A program made the translations under genes and the position numbers. 64,000 nt of DNA from Citrus sinensis (taxonomy: Eukaryota; Streptophyta; Magnoliopsida; Sapindales; Rutaceae), in the NCBI RefSeq assembly GCF_022201045.2, contig NC_068558.1, positions 6,291,501 through 6,355,500 on the forward strand. The letters run 5' to 3'. Position 1 is the first letter of the stretch; each line of letters begins with the position of its first letter. The notes beneath the pieces are model-generated. The model did no database searches. It worked only from the letters and a program-made list of their open reading frames with translations, and was not told where the DNA came from. Of the stretch, positions 26,367-38,462 are shown one piece after another.

Positions 26367-26623
26367 AGTATCCACATTGAATAGACATTCATGCATATGC
26401 AATTAATCCAAAATCCCAAGGGCAATTGCATTCGCTGCCTCTTTCCTAGAAATTTCGTGCTACCTTCCCATCATGAAAAAAGGTCCAAAACCATTGCAAT
26501 CATAGCATAACGTATCCTCAACTTACCCAAATATTATGTCGCCTCTCCACTCTCTCCTACATATATGTCGTCTCTTAGCTTCTTTTATATTTTAAACCCC
26601 TAAAAAAAAAAGGAAAAACTACA

Positions 26624-27417
26624 ATGAATTCTCTGATGCAGATTAAGCAGAGACGGAATTACAATACGGCCGGCAAGGTTTCTACCGGCAGCGAGAGGTC
26701 TTCACAGACTTATCCACCAGAAAGACACACTAATCTAGTTCGCCGACGAGGAGGCATTCTCTCGGTCCCCGGCAAATTGAAGCCACTGGGGAGGATTAAT
26801 GGTGCAACAAGTGCCACTGCCGCCACCCAGAAGCTCACAAAGCTATTGCTGAATGTGAATATTGAGAGAAGCTTAGGGCCTGTGAAGGTGGTGATTAAGC
26901 CGGATAACACAGTGAGTGATTTGATCGAGGCGGCGGTTGAGATTTACGTAAAGGAGAAACGAAGGCCATTTTTGAAAGAGACTGATCCTAGGTTCTTTGC
27001 TCTTCATTACTCGCAGTTCAGTCTGAAGAGTAAGTTTTTTCAATCTATATATTATGCATAATTATGCGCCCACGCGCGCACACGTATGTGACACATGTAG
27101 AAATGCCTCTTATTTATTTATAAAGATACTAATTAGTCTATTTAATAATTAACAGTAAAGTTTTAGACTTTAGTTATACGCTTGATTCTCCTTTGTCTCA
27201 GTCCTCACTAATTAATCACTTAGTTATTATATTAATATTATTATAAATTTTATTTGTGGTGGTGGGTGCAGGTTTGAAGGCAGATGAAAAGTTGATTAAC
27301 TTGGGGTCTAGAAATTTCTTTATGTGTTCAAAGCCTTGCACCTCTGTTAATTCTTCATGCTCCGAAAAGGCAATTACGCCATTTCCATTAATAAAGTTCA
27401 TGGAATTCTTACTATAA
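26624..27417 (+). CDS. DUF7054-family protein, At4g22758-like (copy 2, short)
   Basis: Function unknown. Two exons, 26624-27029 and 27272-27417, GT-AG, encode 183 residues. After a basic N-terminus (KQRRNYN, VRRRGGILSVPGKLKP) the conserved domain spans about residues 65-138, starting KLLLNVNIERSLGPVKVVIK and ending LHYSQFSLKSLK. It aligns with copy 1 along its whole length, and both genes have the same intron position after the FSL[QK]S motif (phase 1). This copy lacks the intron between N-terminal region and domain, and has a shorter tail with KPCTSVNSSCSEKAITPFP. The first ATG of the frame was taken; an alternative Met lies four codons later. It is a diverged tandem duplicate, 4.3 kb from copy 1 on the same strand. 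Confidence 0.85.
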
Positions 27418-29682
27418 TCCCTTGCCATTAACTCCGTCTGCATAGCTAGCTAGTTTCTATGAAGTATTCTCTATGTGCTGCCTTCAATTAACCAACAATC
27501 ATTTTTCTTCGGTTCATTACACATGCAGTTGGTGTTAAATATTGTCTACAGTTTTGGGATGTTATTGGATAATATGAACAGAGTAATATTACTCTTGGAC
27601 TTGGCATTAACTAATCTAATAATCTGTCACGCGTTTAGTGATGTTTGATTTAGTTTTAATTAAGTCATGATTTAGTTTAATTATCTACAATTCACATAAG
27701 ATAACTAAGCCATAGAGTGATTGTAGAATAAGAGAATCCTTTAATTTAAGAATGTAAGAGACAAATTAAAAGATTAATGAAAAAAAAAGACGCAAAATTC
27801 AGTTTTACACCAGATTTAAGTGACAAGTAATTGAACCCGGTCATGAAAGTAAGTAACAGGTCTAATTATTCACCCAATGGATAAATATCCAGTTTAGATT
27901 AAAATCTTCCCTTAATTTGAGCTCTTTTAAAATTTTTAAAAATCTTTCGTCATGTATCTCGATTTTTTTTTATTTTTTATATTTATTAACTACCAATCAT
28001 TACTTAAATTTTTGTTAAATATAAGATCAGATCATGAGAGAATTGAGAATAAAATTATAATTGTTTATGCCTGCCAAACAAAATAGAAATAACTTGCAAT
28101 TATTTATAGAATTTAATTTTAAGCAGGTTCAAATCTTCAAAAGAAAGGGAGATAAAAAAATGATTTTTAATTTTGCCCACCCCTATATTCTTGAAATAAA
28201 AAAATATGTAATATTTATAGAATGATTAGATTATTTTTTTTTTTGAGCAATTTAAAATATCTAAGTAAATTAATTATATTCTTTCACTGATTGATGAGTG
28301 ATGCATCATTTGAAATAAGAACTAATATTATGTTTATTACTGGAGTGAAAGTGAGAAGTGTGAATTTATTTTACTCCAGTATTTACTTACATATTTTAAG
28401 AGAGTAAAAATTCCACTATGTGAGCTCCACCCATTTTGGGAGTGAAAAATGAGATTTCCACTTCCATCCCACTCCCACAGCTTCCTCTCTTACGCTTCTT
28501 TTTATTAAATTTAATATAATTATTTTTTAAAAAATAAAAAAATAAAATCATATTTATTTGAATAATATTACTACATTCTTTTATAAATTACATTTATTAA
28601 AAATAATAATTTTAAACTTATTTAAATATAATATTATTATATTTATTTAAATATAATATTATTATATTTATTTAATATTAATAATTAAAAATAACAAATA
28701 ATATCATATTTATTTGAATAATATTACCACATTATTTTATAAATTACATTGATTTAAAATAATAATAAAATTATTTAAATATAATAAAAATATATTTATT
28801 TAAAAATAATAGTATTATATTTATTTAATATTAATAATTAAAAATAAAAAATAATTTATTCCAAGAAAATATTAATTTTGTACTATATTATTAGTAATAA
28901 TATTTGATTTGTGTTGCTCTTATCAATAATTTTTAATTTACATAATTAAGGATATTAATATTTATTATTAATTTATAAATATAATAAAATAAATAATTTA
29001 TTTTTAAATATATTTTTATTAATTTTATAATTAAAACTATAATTATTTAAATAAAGATAAAACTGTAATTTAAAATTATTTACTTCTAATCTAAGACAAA
29101 GTAAATATATAAATTAGATTGTGATTGTGATTCTATACTCTTGTTTCAATATAAGTAAATAATTTACTTACATTCCACACTCTTAATTTCAAGATTCTCA
29201 CTCTTCAAGATTATCACTCAAATTTAAAATATAAACGCTATATAAGTAAATTAATTATATTATCTTAACAATCAATTGATGAATACCACCTAATGTAAAA
29301 TAAAGTTTTCAATTAAAAATTTTAGTACGTACAGCCTTATTCATTTTTTTAAAGTAATTATTCTTCTCCTCAAATAAATATAGAAGAAATAATTAATGCG
29401 ACTTATTTTTCTCTTGTACAAATTCTAACGTGTGTAAATAAATAAACCCCAAATACAAAAGCCCATCGGAACTTAATAAGACCCTTCAACTTTGTCCCTC
29501 TCTCAAATCTCCGCCAGTCCGAGCCATCTCCCGATCCTGTACTTCCCGTGCGCACCATTTCAAGGCGCGCGTTAGTCAGAAACATCGCCGTTAATTGCTA
29601 CTGTGCGCACTTCTGCTCTTCCAGCAATTATTTATTTATTTATTTGGGAAAAGGCTGAAGAAAGTGAAGGAAGGGGAGGAGC
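27418..29682. other. AT-rich spacer before the cornichon gene
   Basis: No gene seen. Most of 28320-29230 is a very AT-rich repeat-like block described separately. The last 200 bp include a short GC-richer leader and TTTA repeats next to the cornichon start. Confidence 0.5.
28320..29235. repeat. AT-rich element-like block with 156-bp internal duplication and flanking direct repeats
   Basis: Within it TCATATTTATTTGAATAATA starts at 28548 and again at 28704, opening a diverged direct duplication of about 156 bp. The outer parts are loosely inverted (ACTGGAGTGAAAGTGAGAAG on the left; GAGTGATAATCTTGAAGAGT read inward on the right). About 60 bp of related sequence lies just outside both ends (28262-28318 and 29243-29304), sharing TAAGTAAATTAATTATATT. 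Probably an old non-autonomous DNA element; family unknown. Confidence 0.4.
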
Positions 29683-31513
29683 ATGGGGGATCTGTTCATA
29701 TGGCTGGCCTCTTTCTTCATTCTGATAGCACTCCTCGTTCTCGTCGTTTACCAGGTCAATTCTCAAATTAACCCTTTAATTTTTACTTTAAAAAAAATCG
29801 TTAGCAATTATTTGAAATTTATTACATTAGGGTTACTTGTCTGTTAAACAATGTTGAAATTCAATTAATAAATTGTCTTTTCACGCCTTCGGAAATTCTG
29901 GTTGCTGTATTGGCATTCATGGGTGTTTTCTTTCACGGTGCATTTTTGTGTTCTATAAATTGTTTCTCTTTGTTATGGTAATGTGATAATGTAAATGCTA
30001 TTATATTAACTATTTCCAATAATTTGGTTGCAGCTCATGTGCTTAGCGGATCTAGAGTTTGATTATATCAACCCTTATGACTCCTCCTCTCGAATTAACA
30101 AAGTCGTTTTGCCAGAATTTATCACGGAAGGGGTTCTTTGTGTCTTCTTTCTGATAACAGGGCATTGGTTTATGTCACTCTTGTGTGTTCCGTACCTCTA
30201 CTACAATGTCAGACTGTAAGTTCTATTTGACTCTGACACATGGCTACTGTTTTAAGTAGTAAGCTTCCCATGAGGCACACCCAATGGAGTTCCAAGTTTT
30301 ATTTGTGTTCTACAGCTTCTGTATAATGGAGTCACGTTTGTTAATGTACACTGCAATTCTCCAAACTCATTGGCATACCTAATTTCAGTCATCAGGATGA
30401 TGAAATAATCAGTCAAATAATTTTTTTTAGGAGTAGAAAGTAGAGATGTGTATGTGTTGAGGAACTATGTGATGGAGGACAGTTTTAAGAATTTTAATTG
30501 TTTTTAGTCTTTTTGTTATTTTCCATTTTATTTAGAGTCAAATTAGGTATGTTTTTAGGTTTTTGATTTTAAGTTTAATTATGATTCACTTTTTTCATTT
30601 AAGCTTACTTAGGGAAATGGGTTAACCTTATTAAAATTAGAGAGATCTTGTTATTGTTTTAGTTAATAGTTGAATTAATAAAATTTGTCTTTGTGTTACC
30701 CTGATATGTTTGTTATTAAGTTTTAACCTCACATGTTGGGTGTTTTGCCAAAATCTCATGGTGTTGAGTTGTCTAGATTAGAATCATATCTAGTTCTCAC
30801 TGTGTTTAGAATTTCCGGGCTACTCTTCCCTGGGTTCAACAAAGTGATTTATGATGTTCACCTCGTCAAGAACTGCTGGGCTCCATCTTCCCAGACAACA
30901 TGATTTAACTTGCATTCATGAATCCTGCTGCGTCACTATGGTTGTTTAAACTTGTATCTAGGAATGAAACATTGTGGAACATACATAAATCATGATGTAG
31001 CTGGATATTTGAAAGTATACTTAGTTTCTCCTCATCTCCTGTTCATGTCTTATGAGATGCGCTGTGTGTCTGTATCCGTGATACTGTATATTGCAATTGT
31101 GTTCTTCAAAAATGACTTTTCATTGCCATGATGCAAATAGAAATAGCTAACTCATCCCGGCAACGGTAAACTGGAGCACCGGTTATGTAATTTTGCTGTT
31201 GCATTTGATGTAAACTGGCAACTTTTATATTTCAATTTCTCCCTTGTTATTAGTTACACACAGAGACAACACCTGGTAGATGTAACTGAGATATTCAACC
31301 AGCTTCATTGGGAAAAGAAGCAACGGCTTTTCAAACTTGCGTATCTCATATTTCTCCTCTTCCTCAGCATATTCTGGTTCGTGATATTCTAACATTGCTA
31401 GCTTTTAAGAGTTGTTGTTTCAGTTCAATAAACTAATTAATCGCAATTGTTTGCACGCAATCGTACGACTTTGCAGGATGATTTGGTGCGCTTTGGAAGA
31501 CCACGATGAATGA
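29683..31513 (+). CDS. CNIH4: Cornichon family protein (CNIH4-like ER cargo receptor)
   Basis: Cornichon proteins are small ER membrane proteins that help load cargo into COPII vesicles; plant and fungal members sort transporters and other membrane proteins. Four exons (29683-29754, 30034-30215, 31254-31376, 31477-31513), all GT-AG, join in phase to 137 residues, typical of plant cornichons. Hydrophobic segments: about residues 4-22 ([19 protein letters not shown]), 50-75 (including [19 protein letters not shown]) and 111-130 ([15 protein letters not shown]). The segment between carries [19 protein letters not shown] and a charged [15 protein letters not shown] stretch, both characteristic. 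An acidic C-terminus, EDHDE, follows the last membrane segment. Intact. First of three plus-strand genes in the order cornichon, TFB5, ClpR2. The number 4 (At1g12390-like) is inferred mainly from neighbours. Confidence 0.95.
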
Positions 31514-33951
31514 TTGGCGATGAATGCTTACTTCACTGGACTTCACTGGACTTCACTGGTCTTTAAATGAAAGTGTTATTGAGTAGCAGAAGCTGCTCTT
31601 GTATTATTGTTTCAGGGTTCATGCCAGTACGCAGCCTTGTTTCAGAATGGAGCTTTTTGTAACCACATATATTATTAGTTTGGAATTGTTGATTAACGGA
31701 ATTATAGTTTCAGGCATCATACACGGTCTTTGATCTTAGATTTGAGTTCTCTCGGTTTGTTACTAAGTTTTTTCCTTTAGCCAGTTTGCAATATCTGGCC
31801 TTGAGACCAAATGCTGCTGTTATAATTTATTCATGCTTTTTGAGGCTCACATGATATAAATTCTTTTGGATAATTCAGTCAGAAGAGAAAAGATAATTAA
31901 TCCACCAAGAGAGATAAACAGGAGTACCATTAGTACTTCCTGGTGTTGCTCAAGCAAATAGTGAAGGGAAGATAATATTAGTCGCAAACTACTGTTATCC
32001 TGTCGGGTGACTTTGTCCTGGTTCCTTTTGTTGTTCCTTAGCGATTTGATTTTCGACCTCTCGGAAGGATTTTGTTTCCAGTCAATAAAATTTTCCCTTT
32101 TCGCCGGAGTTCCTGGAGTTCGTTGAAAAGAGGAGAGAAGAGGAAAAATGAATAATAAAAAGGAAACAAAATTTGGTTTAACTTCTCTTTGTACTCTCTT
32201 GATTTTGGGTAATTTTATAAATGGCTGCCACGGCACGGTAAAAGCATGTTTAGGCGGGGCTTGTGGCACAACATGACATGCAAGAGGATTGAGACGGACG
32301 TAGAATTTTAGGCACCCACATACTTAGAATTTTAGGCACGCAGACATTTAAAATATGACATAATTAGAAATAACATGTCATAACTACGTTTTACTTTTTA
32401 ATGAAAGTAAATTTAAAATTTTATTCTTTTATAAATAGCTTTAAGTTAAATCTTTTAATATTTTTTATTAGCGTAAGTTTTTTAAATTCATTTAATTCTC
32501 AGTTTAAAAAAAATACTCTAATTATTTTATGTTTATAATTTATTAAATTAATAATGAATATCATAATTTTAATAAATAAACTTATAAATATGTATTAATG
32601 TTATTATGGACTATAATCTATGACTTTATATAAGTCCAAGTTAATAATTAAATTAATTCTTAAGAAAAATTTATTATTGTTGTTGTTGTTAAGTATTAAA
32701 AAAATTCTAATACCGTAGGATCTAACTAAGTAATTAGTATTATATTCTCTTATTATTATTAATTTATCATTATTGAATATGGACTTGAGTTTTAAACTTT
32801 TTATTCTATTGATTTTGACTAAAGGAATATGGATCCAAAAAAATACATAAACTTAAAAAGAATACGCTAACAACTTAGTATACCCTCTTAATTTCTTTTT
32901 TAAAAACTAATTATGTTTTTTTTAAGCACGACATGACATGGCTAACGGTACAATACGGGCACGACATGTGTACGGGTCAGGCTTAAGAAAAAAGAAGAAT
33001 GAAACGACACAACACAACATGATACAAAGAGCATGTTGGGCACGGTACAGCACGAGTATGAGCAGATAACGAGCTTTCATTGGATGGGCCGACCGGCACG
33101 GCCCGTTGGCCATTTGAACCAGATGTCTGTAATACCTGGGGTGTAATTATAGGGCATTTTGGTAACTCGACTTCATTCCGGGTTGTCTGTGTTATGTAGC
33201 TATCTTGATCCCTCAAATAATAAAAAATTAAAAATAATGAGTTTTCGGAGCAATCCTTGATTCTCACCATCTTTCTCGGAACGACGGTCTCCCCCTCTGT
33301 TTTCAGGTTCTTCCTCTATTTCTTTTCGAGTAGCCGCCACAGCCTGAACGCCGTAGACTGTAGCCACGGCTGCTCGCACCGTGCTACACTGCCACCGTCG
33401 CACCAGTTAGTTCGAATTTTTGCTGGCATCAAGCTCTTTTTTTTTTTTTTTTTAAATTTTTGGGTATATTTCGAATTATTTGTTGTTAACTTGTTCCGTA
33501 TGATTGTATTAATACGGTTTTCGTTTATGTTGAATGGGATTGAAAAGATAACAAATTTGTGAATTCTTGATAATTAATATCTGCTGATTTTTTCCGGATC
33601 CGGAGCGAGAATGCATCCGGATTTCGCCATCACTATTTAAAATTATGAAGCATAACCTTTGTCTGTTTGGCAAGCTGTTGTCGAAGATCCTTGTTTTCTA
33701 TTACTGTTATATGTTCTTTTCAAGTGTTTACCGATTAGTGTTTTTTGTATGATTAAATTTAAATTAAAAAAAGTATGCGTTACATATATACATCATTTAG
33801 ATACATGTACCAGAATCTAAATATTGTTTTACATGTCAAATCTTTCCGAGTCTGATTGGGTGGACTGTTCATGCATTCGATCAGTAACTATGCTCTGATT
33901 TGCAATTGCATTTGCCTTTGCAGTTCAGGCTCCTAAGCTTGCTGATTCATT
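31514..33951. other. Spacer between cornichon and TFB5
   Basis: It starts with the cornichon 3' untranslated region, which has three direct copies of a 10-bp word (TTCACTGGAC type) at about 31532-31560. An open frame of 140 codons on the minus strand (31847-32269) has no recognised domain. A degenerate element-like stretch with CACGACATG and GGCCCGTTGGCCATT words lies at 32920-33115. From 33250 to 33420 composition is GC-richer and is probably the TFB5 promoter and leader. A likely 5'-leader intron of TFB5 ends at the acceptor CCTTTGCAG (33923). Confidence 0.45.
32920..33115. repeat. Degenerate interspersed repeat with CACGACATG / GGCCCGTTGGCC words
   Basis: Repeated GGGCACGACATG, GGGCACGGTACAGCACG and a right end GGCCCGTTGGCCATTTGA resemble a widespread plant element whose ends read 'ATGGCCAACGGGCC' inward. 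No clear target duplication or matching left end was found, so family and limits are uncertain. Confidence 0.3.
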
Positions 33952-34764
33952 ATGGTGAACGCCATTAAAGGACTGTTTATTTCCTGGTGAGTATCATAAG
34001 GATTGATAATTGATGGTAAATTTGTTGCATTTTGCCAATTTTTCTTGGGAGTTCTAGCTTTAAGAGTTAATAACCCCCGTTTTCGGTTCTTGTTTTTTTG
34101 GGGGGGGGGGGGGGGGGTTTCTGACTTTCTGCCATGGGTGCGATTGGTGTACTGTTCTTAGTAGCTGCTTAAAAATGACTAGTAGGATGATTTTTGACAC
34201 CCACCCAAAGCTCAGAAACACTTCTACACTAAAGATGTGAATGTGCAAACGGTAATGAAAGTCTTGTTTTCTTTCGTGGATTTGCTTGGATATTAATAAC
34301 AGCATTTTAGTATCCTCTAGGCAAAATGTGATGTTGATGCATATTATACTCAGTATATTTCATGAACTTCCATAGCAGCTAAAAAATAAGCACCGGTCAA
34401 AAAATTTGGAGAGATGCACAGCAATTTACCTCTAACTTTTAATTATGGGCTGCTTTATGACTTGTATATACTAATAGGTGCAAAGGGTGGTCTGTACATT
34501 TTATATATGTGGATGTTTTGCTTTATGATTACCCTCCTCCATTTCCTGTTTGTTGCTGAAAGACTTTGATCATGTTTGAATCGCAGTGACATACCCATGG
34601 CACAATTCATCATCAATATGAATGCTTCAATGCCACAATCACAGAAGTTCATAATACATATTCTGGATAGTACTCACCTCTTTGTGCAACCGAATATGGC
34701 TGAAATGATACGGAGTGCAATTGCTGAGTTTAGAGACCAGAATTCTTATGAGAAGCCTGCATGA
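33952..34764 (+). CDS. TFB5: General transcription and DNA repair factor IIH subunit TFB5 (TTDA/GTF2H5)
   Basis: The smallest core subunit of TFIIH. It stabilises the complex and supports XPB-driven opening of damaged DNA in nucleotide excision repair. Two exons, 33952-33986 and 34587-34764, joined by a 600-bp GT-AG intron, encode 70 residues, against 71 in human. Recognisable parts: MVNAIKGLFISCD at the start, PMAQFIINMN, and the core HILDSTHLFVQPNM, ending with FRDQNSYEKPA. The intron contains a long G run (about 34098-34117). The spliced Cys codon is split 2+1. A leader intron acceptor precedes the ATG by 29 bp, at 33923. Intact. It lies between cornichon and ClpR2, the same order as At1g12390-At1g12410 as I recall it. 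Confidence 0.95.
34098..34117. repeat. Long G homopolymer in TFB5 intron
   Basis: A T run followed by an uninterrupted run of about 18 G on the plus strand, within intron 1. It may form G-quadruplexes or be length-uncertain in the assembly. Confidence 0.8.
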
Positions 34765-35643
34765 CTCCATTTTTTTTTTCCCCCTCTTATTTCTATTCGC
34801 AGTCTTACGTGAAAGATGTAATGGTGTTGAAAACTGTCTCATCTTTGATGGTTAGTTCTACAGGGCAATCAGTTTACTTCTCTGTAAAACGAACCAGACT
34901 CTCCAACAACATACTTGGAAAGTTATTCGCTGATTAATACTGGCCTGCAAATTGGACTATGATGAGCTGCTAATGTTGAGCTGCAATTATTTTAGGCTTT
35001 TGCCTTTTAGCATCCACCGTACGCTATTTTCTGCATTTTCAACACTTTTACAGCTGTCGTGCAAGCGTTTGTTTTCGTATCGAGTAATGCTATTCGTTAC
35101 ATCATATTTCTTTCGTTTTATTTATTCCAATGATCATATTTTTATGCAATATTGAAAACTAGTTTCAAAAGTGATTCCTTTTTAATTTTCAAGGGTTTGG
35201 ATGGGATAATGGAGATAATGACCTCGCTTACTAAATACTTTTAATATTACTCGAATTCGATGAACTCTCAAGGGCGATGTGAATTTACAGCTAAATAATA
35301 TTAATGATTCACTTAGAATTACATACTTTTTCGTTTACAAAAAATAAGTAAATCATAAACGACGTAAGAATAACATAATTATAGAGGTTTATATTTGTAA
35401 ACAAAAATTTGAAAAACTTAATTTATATCTACAGTCGGGCATTATAGTCTTTTGGATACTGTTAAGTGTTAATATCGCGCCGCTCATCCACCTGTCATTT
35501 TGGGCAGTTCAACGGTGCAGATCATTACTGAATGAGCGCACAGTATTATCGGCAGCATCCAATTTAATCCTGGATATAATCCCCAAAGACTTGTTCTTCA
35601 CCGACCGGGCAAACCAGTTGCAGTTCACTCTCTCGCGCTAAAC
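34765..35643. other. Spacer between TFB5 and ClpR2
   Basis: The first part is TFB5 3' untranslated region. The last 200 bp, GC-richer with CATTTTGGGCAGTTC and CGACCGGGCAAACC words, should hold the ClpR2 promoter and short leader. No other gene. Confidence 0.55.
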
Positions 35644-38462
35644 ATGTCCGTTTCTCTTAACGCAAACTTATATCAACCTTCTCTGAGGTTTCCCTCTTTG
35701 TTACAATTTTTTTTTTTTAATGAATAACATTATAAGAAAGATGTAATTAATGTTGCTTAGTAATTAATTTGCGGTTTATCTTTTTTTGGCAGCTGTAACC
35801 TCAAGCTTTATTCTGGATTAAAGATTCAATCACCAAGTTTGTTTGTTCTTTTACTGTCCTTCTTTGTTTAATTTTATTCTCTCACTGAGCTTTCTCTGTG
35901 TAACGGTTGTTGGTTCCCCCCTTCCCCCCCGGCGGAATGCTTTTGTAGGTGTTTTTGGAACTGGGAAACCTAATTTGAGTGCTGAATTCTATGGCAGAGT
36001 TCATAAGAGCCTCTACTCCGGGTAATTAGCTTAATCGGTTCATTTAAACCCCTTCAATTTCATTGGTAGAGCTCGAAGATTAGATATTAGTATGTAATTG
36101 ATATTTGGATAAAGCCCGCTTAAATTGCAACTCTAAAGTGTATTTGTTATTTATTTATTCAAAATTTCTAGTGACAGATTTAATGTGTTTTGATTTGGTT
36201 TGATTAAAAATTTAATCTGGATGCAAAGCATATTTTATTGATTGGAGATCTTTTGCTTGTGTTGGTTGGAATTCTTTGGTGTTGTTAGTTGCTGCTAGCT
36301 TATTCTTTCATTTTGTCCTTCCCTCCCTTCGCTCCCCCCCCCGGCGCCCGCCCCTCCTTTCTCTTCTCAGATATTTTGTCTCAAGTAAAGGTTGAACTCC
36401 AAAGTGGTTTCTCTATTAGCTGTATCAATATAGTATTGTGTGCATGATACATTTCTACTGCAGGATTCGTAATGATAAACCAATAAGGGGACGAATTGCA
36501 ATGATGCCAATTGGGACACCAAAAGTGCTTTATAGGACGCCTGGTGAGGGATCTTGGCAATGGGTTGATCTATGGAATGCCCTAGTAAGTTATCACAACA
36601 CATTTTGCTTTTAAGATAATGGTTAGTGTTAGTTTCTGACTTGAAAGGTTTCATGACTTTAATGTTAATATGCATGTAACAAACATCATGGGGTGAACCA
36701 TCCACCTTATCTTGCCAGAATGGAGCCTCCAAGGCTATTGACTTGATTAGATGATTCTAACTTCCTTATGAGCCTGCTCTTGCTTGTTCAAATGGATGCT
36801 GCCAGTTTTCACGTGTTTTCCTTCTCCATTATTTGTCCTTGAGCCTTATTTATGAGCTAGTTTAAGATGTGCATGGATAACCCAGTATGCATTCTAGGTC
36901 TTTACATTTACTAGATATTGAGTTTTCTTATTATCTTTTCGATCTTGAAGAAACTATCGTAATTCTTGTTTGCAGTATCGAGAACGTGTTATTTTCATTG
37001 GGCAAAATATAGATGAAGAATTTAGCAACCAAATATTGGCAACGATGTTGTATCTAGACAGTGTTGATGATTCCAAAAGGGTTTATATGTACATCAACGG
37101 TCCTGGTGGGGATGTAAGTTCTAATAAATCAAGATTTTGCAGTTGACTTCCTAATTCTTTCTTATTTTCCTGTTGCTTATATCATGGTACTATGCTGCTG
37201 AAAACTGGCTCTGGTTCCAGGTTACTCCCACCTTGGCAATTTACGACACTATGCAGAGCTTGAAGAGTCCTGTTGGCACTCACTGTGTGGGCTTTGCCTA
37301 TCATTTAGCAGGGTTTCTTCTAGCAGGTGGAGAAAAGGTAATGGCTATTTTTCTTCTCCATGGGAATCAGAGTTGACAAAAATTTTGTGGTTCCATCTCT
37401 CATAAGAGAGATGTGGGGTTAAGGAAACTAAAATGATGCGGCATGGTTTCGTAAAGTTGTCCCCCCTAAATAGGAAATTTGATTGATTCGATTAGTGATG
37501 GCTACAGCCTACAGTAAATGGTGCCTTGATCTATGAACAGCTTTTACCAACATCTTGTGATCTTCTCTAGACTCTAGCAAAGGAACCTTTTGCTCAGATG
37601 AGATATTTATTTAGTTTGTAATGCTTTCATGGTGCTTTGTACATGTGGCCAGTTGTATATCAGAAGCAAAATACTTTATGGATGGTCATTTTTGTCTTTT
37701 ATGTTCACCATCTTAATTTCATTGCAATATAAGATAGGTGAAATCTGATGTTCCACATTGATGTTTACTTTATGATATTCTGCTGAAGGGTAATCGGTCT
37801 GCAATGCCTCTTTCGAGAATTGCTTTAGACTCTCCAGCTGGTGCAGCTCGCGGTCAGGTAGGATTGCCATCATATTAAGCACAGCTATCCTGGATACTTC
37901 CTGAAGCCGGTTTTTATGTTTTCCTTATGATAATCATGATTTAAAAAAAAGAGGAAATCTTTTTTGCCAGGCTGATGACATTCGTAATGAAGCAGATGAG
38001 CTTCTTAGAGTCAGAGATTACATTTTCAAGGAGTTGTCTAGGAAAACAGGTCAGCCCTTTGAGAAGGTGAGTGTGCCAAAAGCTGATTTTTATAATGTTT
38101 CATGGGTTACTGAATGATGAGCAAGCACATCAGTTACCGTTTTAATTGCAGGCTGTCAGTAAGTTCCATTTTTTCTCATGTTGAACTATGATGAACTTTT
38201 TGGCACAATTTTGACAAAGATTTGTGTGTGACTTTCTTGTCTTTGATATATTTTTAACACTATGCAAAACATCATTTTTATTCACTTCATATTTTTATTC
38301 AATTATGGAAATCTGTGTATGCAGATTACGAAGGATTTAAGTAGGATTAAACGCTTTGGTTCCCAGGAGGCTCTTGAATATGGGCTGATAGATCGTATAA
38401 TCAGGCCACCTCGTATTAAGGAAGATATGCCTCGTAAAGATGCTGGAACAGGTCTTGGTTAG
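35644..38462 (+). CDS. CLPR2: Plastid Clp protease core subunit ClpR2 (catalytically inactive ClpP homologue)
   Basis: ClpR2 is a structural subunit of the R-ring of the chloroplast ClpPR protease core and is needed for plastid protein turnover. Nine exons: 35644-35687, 35793-35836, 35949-36021, 36464-36584, 36976-37113, 37221-37337, 37789-37857, 37971-38066, 38325-38462. All are GT-AG and all phases agree, giving 279 residues, the length I recall for the Arabidopsis protein. Residues 1 to about 50 look like a transit peptide ([19 protein letters not shown]). The ClpP fold follows from about 80, with [19 protein letters not shown] and [17 protein letters not shown]. At the triad, the Ser of the G-x-A-x-S motif is His169 (GFAYHLAG) and the His before Gln-Pro is Asp193 (SRIALDSP), whereas an Asp near 238 is kept. 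Loss of the triad is normal for ClpR. Intact. Confidence 0.97.

Larger units (their letters stand above)
22281..26623. other. Spacer between the two DUF7054 genes
   Basis: No intact gene seen. The first 250 bp should be 3' untranslated region of the upstream gene. Two mobile elements (23017-23138 and 26142-26366) are well supported, and a possible element end occurs at 23213 (AGTGGCGGATACACGG, as at 8043). A stretch at 24520-24600 read on the minus strand has SINE-like GGGTTTGAGC and ATGGCTAGAAGCC words, too weak to call. Other short open frames lack recognisable domains. Confidence 0.5.
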
